DNA of 28,961 nucleotides from Vulcanisaeta sp. UBA163 (lineage in GTDB: Archaea > Thermoproteota > Thermoprotei > Thermoproteales > Thermocladiaceae). The DNA lies in assembly GCA_002496475.1 (NCBI GenBank), contig DAJV01000045.1:287-29247 (forward strand). The letters run 5' to 3'. Position numbers and translations under genes: made by a program. Position 1 is the first letter of the stretch, and the number at the start of each line of letters is the position of its first letter. The notes below the pieces were generated by a model that saw only the letters and a program-made list of their open reading frames with translations, had not been told where the DNA came from and did no database searches. This document shows positions 21,741 to 28,961 of the stretch, piece after piece.

Positions 21741-22401
21741 TTTACATACGCACACGGTATATAGCGATGGTAGAGGCGAACCAAGGGATGTAATTAAAAA
21801 CGCCCTGGACAGGGGTATAGGCATACTCTCAATAACTGATCATGACACGTTCAAGGGCTCGCTCAAGGCATTGGAACTCCTAAGGAATAACCATAAACAG
21901 GGAAGTAATGGTGAACTCATGTTCATTATCGGTAACGAGGTTAGGACGCACAGGGGTGATGTACTGGTACTATGTAGGGATTACCCAGGCAATGATGAAG
22001 TACCAAGGACAATACCCGAGTTACTTGATTGGGTTTCAGGAAATAATTGCGTGGCAATACCTGCACATCCCTATGACGTATTAAGGCATGGCATTGGTAA
22101 TGACGTGCGAAAATATAAATGGCACGCGATAGAGGTGTTTAATGCCGGCGCCCTGCCCATATTTAATTGGAGGGCTAAAAAGACTGCACGTGAGCTTGGC
22201 TTACCTGGCGTTGCTAATAGTGATGCCCATGTTCCTGAACTCGTTGGTGTTGCATATACCGTATTTGAGCTTAATGATTTAAGCATTGAGTCAATATTCA
22301 AGGCGTTGATTAATGGGTACGTTAAGGCCGTGGCACATTATCCAGGGCTTGGATTACTAATTAAGAGGTTTTCCTGGTCCCTCAAGCGTAGGCTGAGGTA
22401 G
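21718..22401 (+). CDS. PHP-domain phosphoesterase
   Basis: A 227-residue metal-dependent phosphoesterase of the PHP fold. The metal ligands are all visible: DLHTHTVYSDG (His10, His12, Asp17), TDHD (Asp41, His42), Glu74 in IGNEVRTH, His117 in IPAHPYD, and Asp169 plus His171 in NSDAH. Stand-alone archaeal PHP proteins hydrolyse nucleotide or sugar phosphates; the substrate here is unknown. The gene starts inside the AMMECR1 gene (23 bp overlap), so the two proteins are made together and may act in the same process. The last residues (RFSWSLKRRLR) are basic. It ends 1 bp from a convergent membrane-protein gene. Confidence 0.92.
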   Translation: MTLRVKADLHTHTVYSDGRGEPRDVIKNALDRGIGILSITDHDTFKGSLKALELLRNNHKQGSNGELMFIIGNEVRTHRGDVLVLCRDYPGNDEVPRTIPELLDWVSGNNCVAIPAHPYDVLRHGIGNDVRKYKWHAIEVFNAGALPIFNWRAKKTARELGLPGVANSDAHVPELVGVAYTVFELNDLSIESIFKALINGYVKAVAHYPGLGLLIKRFSWSLKRRLR

Positions 22402-22402
22402 C

Positions 22403-23212
22403 TTAACTCTGTGGTTTGAGTACTTCCTCAATAAACCTCCTGGATAATAGTCTAACCAAGCCACTGCTCACCGAGTCCAGGTATTCCCCCACCGTCAAGA
22501 CCAGTGAGTACTCTTTATGCTTGATTATGTACGTATATTTACCATTATTATAAAGCACCATGAAGTCTGTATTGTAATTAATGACTGACCTAATTATTTC
22601 CTCATCACCCGCGCTTGCCTCGCCGGTGTACTCAAGCATATCCTTCCCTCTCATGAGACCCACGAATGATGCATTGAACAATTCCCTGAATTCAGAAAGG
22701 CTGGATGGCACATAACCCATCTGCGTAAAAGGCGGGTTTTGCTCAAGGCATTGCCTATTCAGTTGATCAATGTAATTCCTAAGCTCATTAATCTTTGAAA
22801 GCAGTAGGTCAGTGGTGTCTGCTGATGTCTGCTTGAGTATTTGAATTAATTCGTTCTCAATGCCCTTAATGATCCTCTCGATCCTCTCAATATCCGTAGC
22901 CCTATCTGGCTTCTGCAACGGCCTAACCTCCATGGGCTTACTCTCAACGAGCAACGCCCTACTACCCTGCCCACTGGGCACTTCCTGGGGAACCAGTGGG
23001 TGTTGCGTACTGGAATTGGATTGTTGGGTTCTTTGTACCTGCCTAGTCTGTGGAGTTCCTACCCCAACTCCTTGTACCGTAGTCTCCCCATGATTGTGCT
23101 CCCTATGCTTACCTCCAAAATACCCCAGCCTATACAGTACGGCTAGAACCACGGCTATAGCGACGATCGTCACCACAATATATAATGTTGCCCCAAACTG
23201 TAGACTGACCAT
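22403..23212 (-). CDS. Unknown membrane-anchored protein with coiled coil and soluble C-terminal domain
   Basis: A 269-residue protein with one N-terminal membrane anchor (about 8-27: ATLYIVVTIVAIAVVLAVLY). A His/Gln/Pro/Ser-rich linker (about 34-105) and a coiled-coil-like stretch (about 106-150: IERIERIIKGIENELIQILK) follow. The C-terminal alpha/beta domain (about 160-269) includes NYNTDFMVLYNNGKYTYIIK. I cannot name the family. With only six residues before the hydrophobic segment, the C-terminal part is probably cytoplasmic if the basic HREH cluster stays inside. An AT-rich TTAATTTTCC on the minus strand lies about 26 nt before ATG 23212, so it has its own promoter. Confidence 0.78.
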   Translation of the reverse strand: MVSLQFGATLYIVVTIVAIAVVLAVLYRLGYFGGKHREHNHGETTVQGVGVGTPQTRQVQRTQQSNSSTQHPLVPQEVPSGQGSRALLVESKPMEVRPLQKPDRATDIERIERIIKGIENELIQILKQTSADTTDLLLSKINELRNYIDQLNRQCLEQNPPFTQMGYVPSSLSEFRELFNASFVGLMRGKDMLEYTGEASAGDEEIIRSVINYNTDFMVLYNNGKYTYIIKHKEYSLVLTVGEYLDSVSSGLVRLLSRRFIEEVLKPQS

Positions 23213-23263
23213 TACCAGTAGAAACTGAGGAAAATTAATAAAATTAATGCTTAATGGATAAAC

Positions 23264-23938
23264 TTAACCAAGACCAAGATAATGAATAATGTCCAACAGG
23301 TTCTTAATGCTGATTACCCGCGGATCTTTATAATTACCGAGAAAGAACACCACCTCAACACCTGTGCTTAGTGCCATCTCCACGTCATACCTCGAATCAC
23401 CGACAACCACGATATCACGAACACCAAGTCCTAGCATGCTAAGTATCCTCATTAGCGGCTCAGGGTCTGGTTTTCCCTTGGCAACCTCATCACCAGCCAC
23501 AAGGGCATCTATGTATTTATCCAGGCCAGTCACCTCAAGCACCCTCACGGCCACTCGTCTCGAACTTGAGGTAACGACACCCACAATGAAGCCCCTACCC
23601 TTAAGTATTCTCAATACCTCAGGCGCGCCATTAGTGGCCTTGGCACTCCCTAGTAATGATAGGTAAATCTCATTCTTAGTTTGCAGCCCCTTCTCAGCAT
23701 TCTCATCACCACATAGCTTCTTCGCAATATCCAATGCCTTGAGTCCCATTAGTGCGCCGACGCGCTCTGGCGCGGGTGTGGGTAATCCAAGTCTTTTGCA
23801 TGTTTCAATCCAGGATTCCACATGCAGTGGCACCGTGTCCACCAAGGTGCCGTCTAGGTCGAAAATCACAGCCTTGATCCTCCTGACATCAGTCAGCAAG
23901 GTATCGTCATTACGATCCGCAGACCTATAACTCATCAC
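23264..23938 (-). CDS. HAD-family phosphatase (beta-phosphoglucomutase / phosphoglycolate phosphatase type)
   Basis: A haloacid-dehalogenase-fold hydrolase of 223-224 residues. Motif I is VIFDLDGTLVDT with nucleophile Asp27 and acid/base Asp29. Motif II is VVTSSS (Thr123 or Ser124). Motif III is Lys156 in GKPDPEP. Motif IV is VVGDSRYDVEMA with Asp181 and Asp185. A helical cap between motifs I and II (about 40-100) places it in the beta-phosphoglucomutase-like subfamily, which acts on small sugar phosphates. The first 20 residues (MMSYRSADRNDDTLLTDVRR) are longer than usual, but TATA-like CTTTTAA (23961-23967) lies 26 nt before GTG 23938 (29 nt before ATG 23935), supporting the long form. Confidence 0.9.
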   Translation of the reverse strand: MMSYRSADRNDDTLLTDVRRIKAVIFDLDGTLVDTVPLHVESWIETCKRLGLPTPAPERVGALMGLKALDIAKKLCGDENAEKGLQTKNEIYLSLLGSAKATNGAPEVLRILKGRGFIVGVVTSSSRRVAVRVLEVTGLDKYIDALVAGDEVAKGKPDPEPLMRILSMLGLGVRDIVVVGDSRYDVEMALSTGVEVVFFLGNYKDPRVISIKNLLDIIHYLGLG

Positions 23939-23979
23939 TAAGAATGTGGGTTAGCATAGATTAAAAGCTTGTCTAATTC

Positions 23980-24711
23980 CTAGAGGAGCACTCTGTATAG
24001 TGAGGCTAGGATCAATGACATTAGGCTCGTGATATAAATGCCGTCAAAGACCCCAGCTCCACCAATAGATACGTAGCCCCTCATCGTCCTTATGACCCTC
24101 CTCATATTCAGTATGTCAGCGCCCAGTAGTGTCGATAGGGAGCCCAGGCTATAGGAGAAGGCCAGTGGGTTTGCATGGAGTAGTGTTGTTGCTATTAAGG
24201 TGAATATTAATGTGAGGAGAACGGGTAATGACGTCGGTAGTGTAATACCAATATTGGGTATTATCCTCGAACTCTGCCAAATGATCAGTGAAGATATGGC
24301 CAATGATGCCATGAATGCCACAATGACTACGACGTTTTTCATCAAGTACTCGGTTATTAGGTATATTGATATTACTATTGGTATTATAGCACCACCCACA
24401 TTAACCTCGAGGAATAATTTATCAATTCTCTGAATAATAATTGGTATTGGGAAGAACTTAATGAGGTCAGTGAAGGGTGCGAAGGGCATGTAGTAGGTGA
24501 CCTCGGCGATCATTATGTTCACGTAACTTGTTAATAACGAACCCAGTGTTAGGGTTAATGCCAATAATGGCTGGATGCCGATACTCACCAGTACCAGGAA
24601 TATGAATAATAACAGGGGTGATATCACCAGGAGTCCTATGAAGAGGAGAATGCTCATGGGTAATGAAAACCTAATGCCCAACCTGGGCTTTACGTCGTAC
24701 CTAGTTGACAT
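23980..24711 (-). CDS. DUF1614 multi-pass membrane protein
   Basis: A protein of about 243 residues with seven or so hydrophobic segments. The recognisable family features are the NVGGAIIPIVISIYLI segment in the middle and LLGADILNM followed by VSIGGAGVFDGIYITSLMSLILA near the end, typical of DUF1614. Function unknown; the conserved polar residues inside helices (GGA, GAD, DGI) suggest a transporter-like or enzymatic core. I use ATG 24711 rather than the upstream in-frame TTG at 24717, because TTTATTAAG on the minus strand (24735-24744) is centred about 28 nt before it. It follows the NfeD gene on the same strand but has its own promoter. Confidence 0.85.
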   Translation of the reverse strand: MSTRYDVKPRLGIRFSLPMSILLFIGLLVISPLLLFIFLVLVSIGIQPLLALTLTLGSLLTSYVNIMIAEVTYYMPFAPFTDLIKFFPIPIIIQRIDKLFLEVNVGGAIIPIVISIYLITEYLMKNVVVIVAFMASLAISSLIIWQSSRIIPNIGITLPTSLPVLLTLIFTLIATTLLHANPLAFSYSLGSLSTLLGADILNMRRVIRTMRGYVSIGGAGVFDGIYITSLMSLILASLYRVLL

Positions 24712-24748
24712 GATCAATGGGAACTATGGTTGGGCTTAATAAACGTAA

Positions 24749-26083
24749 CTAACTCAGTGGTTTAACGAGGAGGGTATCATCCTTGATACCCACGATTAGG
24801 ACCTTTGAGCCCCTCCTAACACTCTCAAGCGCCATTGCCCTCCAATACTCGCCCCTGGCTTTTATATAACCGACCTCATCCTTGTTAATATCATCAACCG
24901 CAACGCCAACATCATTAATAGGCCAATATAACTTCTCGGAGAGGGGTTTAGTTCTTATTATGCCTATTACCTTAGCGGCTATGAAGCCGCCAAATCCACC
25001 CACAAAGGCCACTAATGTGTATAGGACTATCCTCGCCTCAACCTGGTTAGTGGCTATTAACCATGATGGGGATGAATAGGTTGGTTGCAGTAGTATAATA
25101 CCCAGTACGGTAAGTACTAGGCCTGTAATGAATAGCGCCATGTGTGTTGTGAAGCCTGCATGAACGTCTATGGCTATTGCCGCCAAGCCTATTATTAATA
25201 ATGTCAAGCCTAGCCAATTAATCGGTAAGCCCGTCATTAATGGTATTAACATTAGAATAATACCGACACCAGCTAGGTAGTAATGCCTTACGGCAAAACC
25301 AACAATGGCCAGTAATAGGCCTAGTCCACTCAATAGGTCCTGGATTGTGGAATTTATTAAGGCTTCATAGACCTGGTAACCAATGCCAGGTTGGTAATAC
25401 ATGATTTCAGGATTAATCACGTAATACGTGACCCCATTTATCGTGCTACCATTTATTTCATTAAGTAGTGAATTTATATTACTCGCCACGAAGTTTATGA
25501 CACCATACCTAAGCGCATCCTCGGGACTGAGGTTAGTGTTGTAGAATACGCAATCGTGGGCGAAGGTTGCATTTCTACCCCTAAACTCAGCAACCTCAAC
25601 AAAGTACTGACTAATTGCATTGAGTATCTTACTCTCATTTATGAATATTTCCTGGCCAGTTATTGGGTTTATCTCGACAGGTTGGCAGGAACCTATCACT
25701 GTGCTGGGGGCCATTGACGCTATTGTTGTTGATATAAGTACCAACGTACCCGCAGACCAGGCATATGAACCAACGGGATAGACGAAACCTATCACAGGCA
25801 CACTGGCGTTCTCAATACTCGACACAATACTCAATGCGGCATCTAATTCACCACCTGGTGTCTTGAATAATATCAATAACGTAGAGTTGGGCGTTGATTC
25901 GACAAGTTGCAATGCATTCTGTAACTCCTCGTATGTCAAGTCCGTGATCTCACCATTAAGGTTGAATACGTATACCTCGTGAATAACGTACGTATTAGGA
26001 CTAGGCGTTAGCGCGTGTATAACCGGCGCTACTAATAATGCGGTAATAAAGACTAGTATTGTTACCTCACGCTTCATCTGCAT
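24749..26083 (-). CDS. nfeD: NfeD-family membrane serine protease (long form, ClpP-like N-domain)
   Basis: A membrane-bound protease that in Pyrococcus relatives cleaves the C-terminus of its stomatin partner. The 444-residue protein has a signal/anchor helix (about 6-24) and a ClpP-like domain with TPGGELDAAL (75-84), YPVGSYAWSAGT (102-113) and MAPSTVIGSCQPVE (124-137). Judged against the Pyrococcus protein, Ser110 and Lys152 form the catalytic dyad; Lys152 precedes RGRNATF by the family spacing. Hydrophobic segments span about 245-370. A C-terminal OB-fold NfeD domain (about 385-444) follows. ATG 26083 is 9 bp after the stomatin stop, so the two form one operon. Two cysteines (Cys133, Cys178) flank the lysine region. 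Confidence 0.93.
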   Translation of the reverse strand: MQMKREVTILVFITALLVAPVIHALTPSPNTYVIHEVYVFNLNGEITDLTYEELQNALQLVESTPNSTLLILFKTPGGELDAALSIVSSIENASVPVIGFVYPVGSYAWSAGTLVLISTTIASMAPSTVIGSCQPVEINPITGQEIFINESKILNAISQYFVEVAEFRGRNATFAHDCVFYNTNLSPEDALRYGVINFVASNINSLLNEINGSTINGVTYYVINPEIMYYQPGIGYQVYEALINSTIQDLLSGLGLLLAIVGFAVRHYYLAGVGIILMLIPLMTGLPINWLGLTLLIIGLAAIAIDVHAGFTTHMALFITGLVLTVLGIILLQPTYSSPSWLIATNQVEARIVLYTLVAFVGGFGGFIAAKVIGIIRTKPLSEKLYWPINDVGVAVDDINKDEVGYIKARGEYWRAMALESVRRGSKVLIVGIKDDTLLVKPLS

Positions 26084-26092
26084 GGTTACCCC

Positions 26093-26917
26093 TTACGTGG
26101 TGCCTGAACTCTCTTGTTGCTTCTTAAGTGCAGCGGCGGCAAGCGTCGACATTGCTGTAACCTCTAAAGAACTGGGCACAACTAGGATCAGGTTATGCTC
26201 CTTGGCAACCTCCAGCAGAGTATCGAGTTGCCTAAGGGATAGGGATATCGTGTTCTTCGCGTAGGTCTCCGCAGCCTTTAGGTACATTTGCGACGCCTCA
26301 TAATCAGCCTGGGCCAGGATTACCTTGGCCCTCCTCATCCTCTCAGCCTCTGCCTGAGCCGCCATGGCCCTAACTAGGCTGTCAGGTAGCTTTATGTCCT
26401 TTATGGCGACGGCAGTGACCTTAACACCCCATGGACTTACGTGTTCATCAATAATCGAAGCTATCTTCTTGGCCACCTCCTCCCTCTGTGTAAGTAGCGT
26501 ATCCAGGTCAACCATGCCAATGACGTCCCTTAAAACCGCTGCTCCTAGCGTTACCGTGGCGCCCCTGTAGTCGGTGACTGAGAGCACTGCCTTAGATGCA
26601 TCAATGACCCTCATGTACACCGCGGCATCTATTGTAACCTCAACATTGTCCTTGGTCAGGGCCCTCTGGCTAGATAGGTCTATCGATAGGACCCTAAGGT
26701 CTATTGTTATGGGCCTATCTATAACGGGTATTATGAATACAATCCCAGGACCATAAATACCCTTGTACTTACCAAGCCTAAGCTTAACGATCCTCTGGTA
26801 CTCAGGGACTATCCTAATTGAGTACGCTAGTATCGCTATGACTATTATTAGTAGTATTATCGCCAGAACTGCTGCAACTATTAATGTGCCCACTTGAAGC
26901 AATACCTGGGTAAACAT
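26093..26917 (-). CDS. Stomatin/prohibitin-like SPFH membrane protein
   Basis: The SPFH partner of NfeD, forming membrane-attached oligomers that organise or are cut by the protease. Numbered from the longer frame at 26962: N-terminal membrane segment (about 24-48), the stomatin start IVPEYQRIVKLRLGKYKGIYGPG (51-73), then IDLRVLSIDLSSQRALTKDNVEVTIDAAV. The later DVIGMVDLDTLLTQREEVAKKI and the AQAEAERMRRAKVILAQADY coiled coil are also typical. I use Met16 (ATG 26917, 274 residues): TTTATTAAG (26941-26949, minus strand) is centred about 27 nt before it, and the extra 15 residues of the long form have no family match. NfeD follows 9 bp downstream. Confidence 0.93.
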   Translation of the reverse strand: MFTQVLLQVGTLIVAAVLAIILLIIVIAILAYSIRIVPEYQRIVKLRLGKYKGIYGPGIVFIIPVIDRPITIDLRVLSIDLSSQRALTKDNVEVTIDAAVYMRVIDASKAVLSVTDYRGATVTLGAAVLRDVIGMVDLDTLLTQREEVAKKIASIIDEHVSPWGVKVTAVAIKDIKLPDSLVRAMAAQAEAERMRRAKVILAQADYEASQMYLKAAETYAKNTISLSLRQLDTLLEVAKEHNLILVVPSSLEVTAMSTLAAAALKKQQESSGTT

Positions 26918-27006
26918 TATCTTATTTTCCTTAGGGATCTTAATAAACCTTGTTATCTCCATAAAAATTAGAAAAATTAAGGCATAAAATTAATCAATTT
27001 ATTAAC

Positions 27007-27519
27007 TTAACGATATACGCCACGTCTACTCTTATCCTTTAAGTAATCACCCAATGCCACCAATACAAAGCCCATGATGAGGAGTAATATGCCTATACCA
27101 AAGAGGTAGAGAGACGCTGGATATTGACCTATGAACACGTTAACAACGTAATCATTACCCACATAGGCACAGTGCGATCTGCCAAAGATCTCAATTGAAC
27201 CAGAGACCATGGGTGTTATAAATACATTATTAAACCCAATGGGTATGTAACTCCCATAGGTTATGCCTGTACCGTTTGAGTAATTCACGTGTACTTCGAT
27301 AGATATTAATAATGAGCTCCCCATTGCATTTATTACCCGGTTTATTTCATTGCCCGCTAGGTGGCTATTAACAATTCTATTCAGTACCTCCATGCATGTC
27401 GTGGCGTTAACATGCCCATATGATATGACTGATTCCTCGTGTGAATAATACATGGGTATTGGCGATATTATGATCAACATAATCCCAACGATCAACATAA
27501 TCCAATACCTATTAACCAT
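27007..27519 (-). CDS. Unknown protein with two membrane segments and an external loop
   Basis: A 170-residue protein: an N-terminal hydrophobic helix (about 6-24: WIMLIVGIMLIIISPIPMY), a polar, beta-rich region (about 25-133) likely outside the cell, and a C-terminal helix (about 137-160: LYLFGIGILLLIMGFVLVALGDY) followed by a basic tail (DKSRRGVYR). Two cysteines in the loop (Cys42, Cys117) could form a disulfide, and there are several N-glycosylation-like Asn-x-Ser/Thr sites. No family recognised. It lies just upstream of the stomatin gene on the same strand, with 44 bp between its stop and that gene's longer start, and may be weakly co-transcribed. Confidence 0.75.
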   Translation of the reverse strand: MVNRYWIMLIVGIMLIIISPIPMYYSHEESVISYGHVNATTCMEVLNRIVNSHLAGNEINRVINAMGSSLLISIEVHVNYSNGTGITYGSYIPIGFNNVFITPMVSGSIEIFGRSHCAYVGNDYVVNVFIGQYPASLYLFGIGILLLIMGFVLVALGDYLKDKSRRGVYR

Positions 27520-27649
27520 AGGTCATCATTAATTCGCTTCACTAAACCATAAATCCCTTACTTCATTCACTAAACCTTGAGGAAGGCAGGGGGGTTACTT
27601 GGTCACGTAAAACGTTGGGTTTATAAACACACCCCTTCCACAAGTCATA
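27520..27649. promoter_or_regulatory. Divergent intergenic region with two TTCACTAAACC direct repeats
   Basis: A 130-bp gap, the longest without a gene in the window. TTCACTAAACC occurs twice in direct orientation (27538-27548 and 27566-27576, 28 bp apart, about 2.7 helical turns). On the right, TTTATAAA (27620-27627) is a strong TATA box centred 26 nt before the phosphoribosyltransferase ATG (27650). The repeats lie nearer the minus-strand gene and may be operator half-sites; one overlaps the position where its TATA box would be expected. Confidence 0.45.
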
Positions 27650-28189
27650 ATGGCGGACTACCACCGGTATAAATGGGAAGATATTGAAAGGGGGGTCTTG
27701 AAATTGGTTCAGGATATCCTAATGAGCGAATTTAAGCCCGAAGTAATAGTAGGTATTTCAAAGGGTGGCGTTGTTTTAGCATCATTATTATCAGACATTA
27801 TGGGGATTCCCACGGACTTAATGCAGTTGACGCATTGGGATTTTGGCAAGTCCAGAGATCGGGTCGTCATTAAGTATAGACCAAGCATGGATGTGAGGGG
27901 CCTTAATGTGTTGTTAATCGATGATGTAAGCGATACTGGATTAACACTTAGTGTTGCTAAGGAGGAGTTAATCCGTGCCGGCGCGGGTGGGGTTAGGACC
28001 GCTGTCTTGGACTACAAGGTATTATCCAGCAAGTACATCCCTGATTACTACGCCTACAGATGGATGAAGTGGGTTTACATAGTGTATCCGTGGGAGAATT
28101 TCGAAACCTTCAGAAACCTTAGCATTAATGAGGCAAAGGTGGTATTTGCTGATCATGAGTTGGTTAAATTGCAGGAACTAATGAAGTAG
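27650..28189 (+). CDS. Purine-type phosphoribosyltransferase
   Basis: A type I phosphoribosyltransferase that joins a nucleobase to PRPP in salvage. The 179-residue protein shows VGISKGGVVLASLLS (34-48) for pyrophosphate contact and the PRPP signature LLIDDVSDTGLTL (88-100) with acidic Asp91-Asp92. The C-terminal WVYIVYPWENFE resembles xanthine-guanine or hypoxanthine enzymes of archaea (Gpt/Hpt-like). The base cannot be decided from sequence. The TATA box TTTATAAA (27620-27627) is ideally placed for a leaderless transcript starting at ATG 27650. It ends 7 bp before the stop of the convergent radical SAM gene. Confidence 0.9.
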   Translation: MADYHRYKWEDIERGVLKLVQDILMSEFKPEVIVGISKGGVVLASLLSDIMGIPTDLMQLTHWDFGKSRDRVVIKYRPSMDVRGLNVLLIDDVSDTGLTLSVAKEELIRAGAGGVRTAVLDYKVLSSKYIPDYYAYRWMKWVYIVYPWENFETFRNLSINEAKVVFADHELVKLQELMK

Positions 28190-28196
28190 CAATTAT

Positions 28197-28961
28197 TTAG
28201 TCCTCACTGTTGGATGAGCCGTACATCTCCAGGAGCTTAGGGGCTTCCACCTTCGACACGAGCTTCCTATCCTTAATCTCAGCAGCAATCTGGTCAAGCC
28301 TACCATATAGCGATCTAACCCTCTTCTCCACATAATTAATGAAGTAATTAACCGCGGCCCTAACAGGCCAGTACTGCGGGCCCCTAAGGTAGAAGTGATT
28401 AACAATGTCCCTGGCCCAGTAAATACTGTGCTCAAACATCTTCTTCATTAACTCAATGTGCTCAGGCATTAGGTTGTACTTGATTATCCAGCCATCCTTC
28501 TCAGCCCTAATGTGGTTCATGGGTACATAAAACATGGGCACCACCAAACTCCTGTAGGGCCTTATTCTATCGAGGAGTTCTATCGTCTCCATAACGTCAT
28601 CCTCAGTCTCGCCTGGCATACCAACGATGGCCGTGAGGGCTGGTATGAGCTTGATGTCGTGCATCACGCCCAACGCTTCCTCAACAACGTCCCACCAATC
28701 CTCAATCTTAAATGGCGCCGCCTTACCGGGCATCATAGCCTTAGCCAACCTCCTCGAGCCCGTCTCTAGACCAACCTGGGCGCCCCACCAGTCCTGGTGC
28801 TCATCCTCTATTATCTCCGCAATCTTCGTAGCCAGCCCATTATACTTCTTCTCCGCCACTAGCACCGAGGCCAGTGTGGTGTGGCTCCAGGCCATTGTTA
28901 GGTAGTACCTCTTAACGAGTTGATGTAGCTTAATCAGCTTGTCAGGATTGAGCTCAACACC
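28197..28961 (-). CDS. Radical SAM protein, 3' part (cut by the window edge)
   Basis: The visible 254 codons form the C-terminal half of a larger protein that continues beyond the right edge; the frame is open to 28961, so the Met at 28895 is internal. WGAQVGLETGSRRLAKAMMPGKAAPF and the later IKLIPALTAIVGMPGETEDDVMETIELLDRI are typical of the second half of a radical SAM TIM barrel in the B12-binding or MiaB-like groups (GlExG, GxPgET). The CxxxCxxC cluster motif and any B12 domain would lie outside the window. The last 100 residues are helical and basic (KRVRSLYGRLDQIAAEIKDR). Substrate unknown. Confidence 0.85.
   Translation of the reverse strand, partial: GVELNPDKLIKLHQLVKRYYLTMAWSHTTLASVLVAEKKYNGLATKIAEIIEDEHQDWWGAQVGLETGSRRLAKAMMPGKAAPFKIEDWWDVVEEALGVMHDIKLIPALTAIVGMPGETEDDVMETIELLDRIRPYRSLVVPMFYVPMNHIRAEKDGWIIKYNLMPEHIELMKKMFEHSIYWARDIVNHFYLRGPQYWPVRAAVNYFINYVEKRVRSLYGRLDQIAAEIKDRKLVSKVEAPKLLEMYGSSNSED

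Noticed and set aside
23691..23711. C/D-like TCAG...TCATCAC on the plus strand (minus: GTGATGA then CTGA).
   Set aside because: Only 5 nt separate the boxes, there is no second box pair, and it lies within the HAD phosphatase coding sequence.
24749..26083. Suspected loss of the catalytic lysine in NfeD.
   Set aside because: Realigning on the RGRNAT motif puts Lys152 at the expected position relative to it, so the Ser110-Lys152 dyad appears intact.
1..28961. Search for tRNA T-arm motifs, CRISPR-like spaced repeats and transposase or insertion-sequence ends.
   Set aside because: No GTTCGAATC-type arm in a gap, no regularly spaced repeat and no terminal inverted repeat with a transposase frame was seen by eye.

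Overview
The window looks like chromosome from a hyperthermophilic crenarchaeon. A Thermoproteales member of the Vulcanisaeta/Caldivirga type is my best guess, inferred from gene content and style rather than from any rRNA. The evidence is archaeal: Rrp41/Rrp42 exosome subunits, TATA-binding protein, ribosomal protein S25e, Hjc resolvase, a geranylgeranyl-reductase-like lipid enzyme, an NfeD/stomatin pair, AGG-rich arginine codons, and TATA boxes centred about 26-28 nt before many start codons, which implies largely leaderless transcription. Genes are packed on both strands and no gene-free gap exceeds 130 bp. I see no rRNA, tRNA, CRISPR array, insertion sequence or prophage.

Left part (1-10.3 kb): the end of an unidentified gene at the left edge; a membrane processive glycosyltransferase; an unknown 366-aa protein; a GNAT acetyltransferase divergent from the exosome genes rrp41 and rrp42; a C/D box sRNA gene on the minus strand just beyond rrp42; a PD-(D/E)XK nuclease followed by an M32 carboxypeptidase; MtnA for methionine salvage; a geranylgeranyl-reductase-family flavoprotein; and a UlaG-like metallo-hydrolase.

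Middle (10.3-16.8 kb): an information-processing cluster. A tbp - unknown Cys4 protein - hjc operon reads leftward, with a 94-aa gene beyond it and S25e divergent from tbp. Next come two divergent winged-helix genes that share one TATA box and a 7-5-7 inverted repeat, a HemK/Mtq2-like methyltransferase, a PhoU-family regulator with an AbrB-like N-terminus, and an Hsp20 chaperone.

Right part (16.9-29 kb): a two-subunit flavin dehydrogenase resembling the proline/opine/HCN-synthase type, preceded by a small eight-cysteine protein; a divergent PduO-type cobalamin adenosyltransferase; a run of small membrane protein, AMMECR1 and PHP phosphoesterase; several membrane proteins of unknown function; a HAD phosphatase; DUF1614; a stomatin-NfeD membrane-protease operon; a purine-type phosphoribosyltransferase; and the 3' part of a radical SAM gene cut by the right edge.

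The most notable items outside the protein genes are the C/D box sRNA (4776-4825, minus strand, both guides exactly 12 nt) with its own TATA box, and the palindromic operator overlapping the shared TATA box at 13740-13762.
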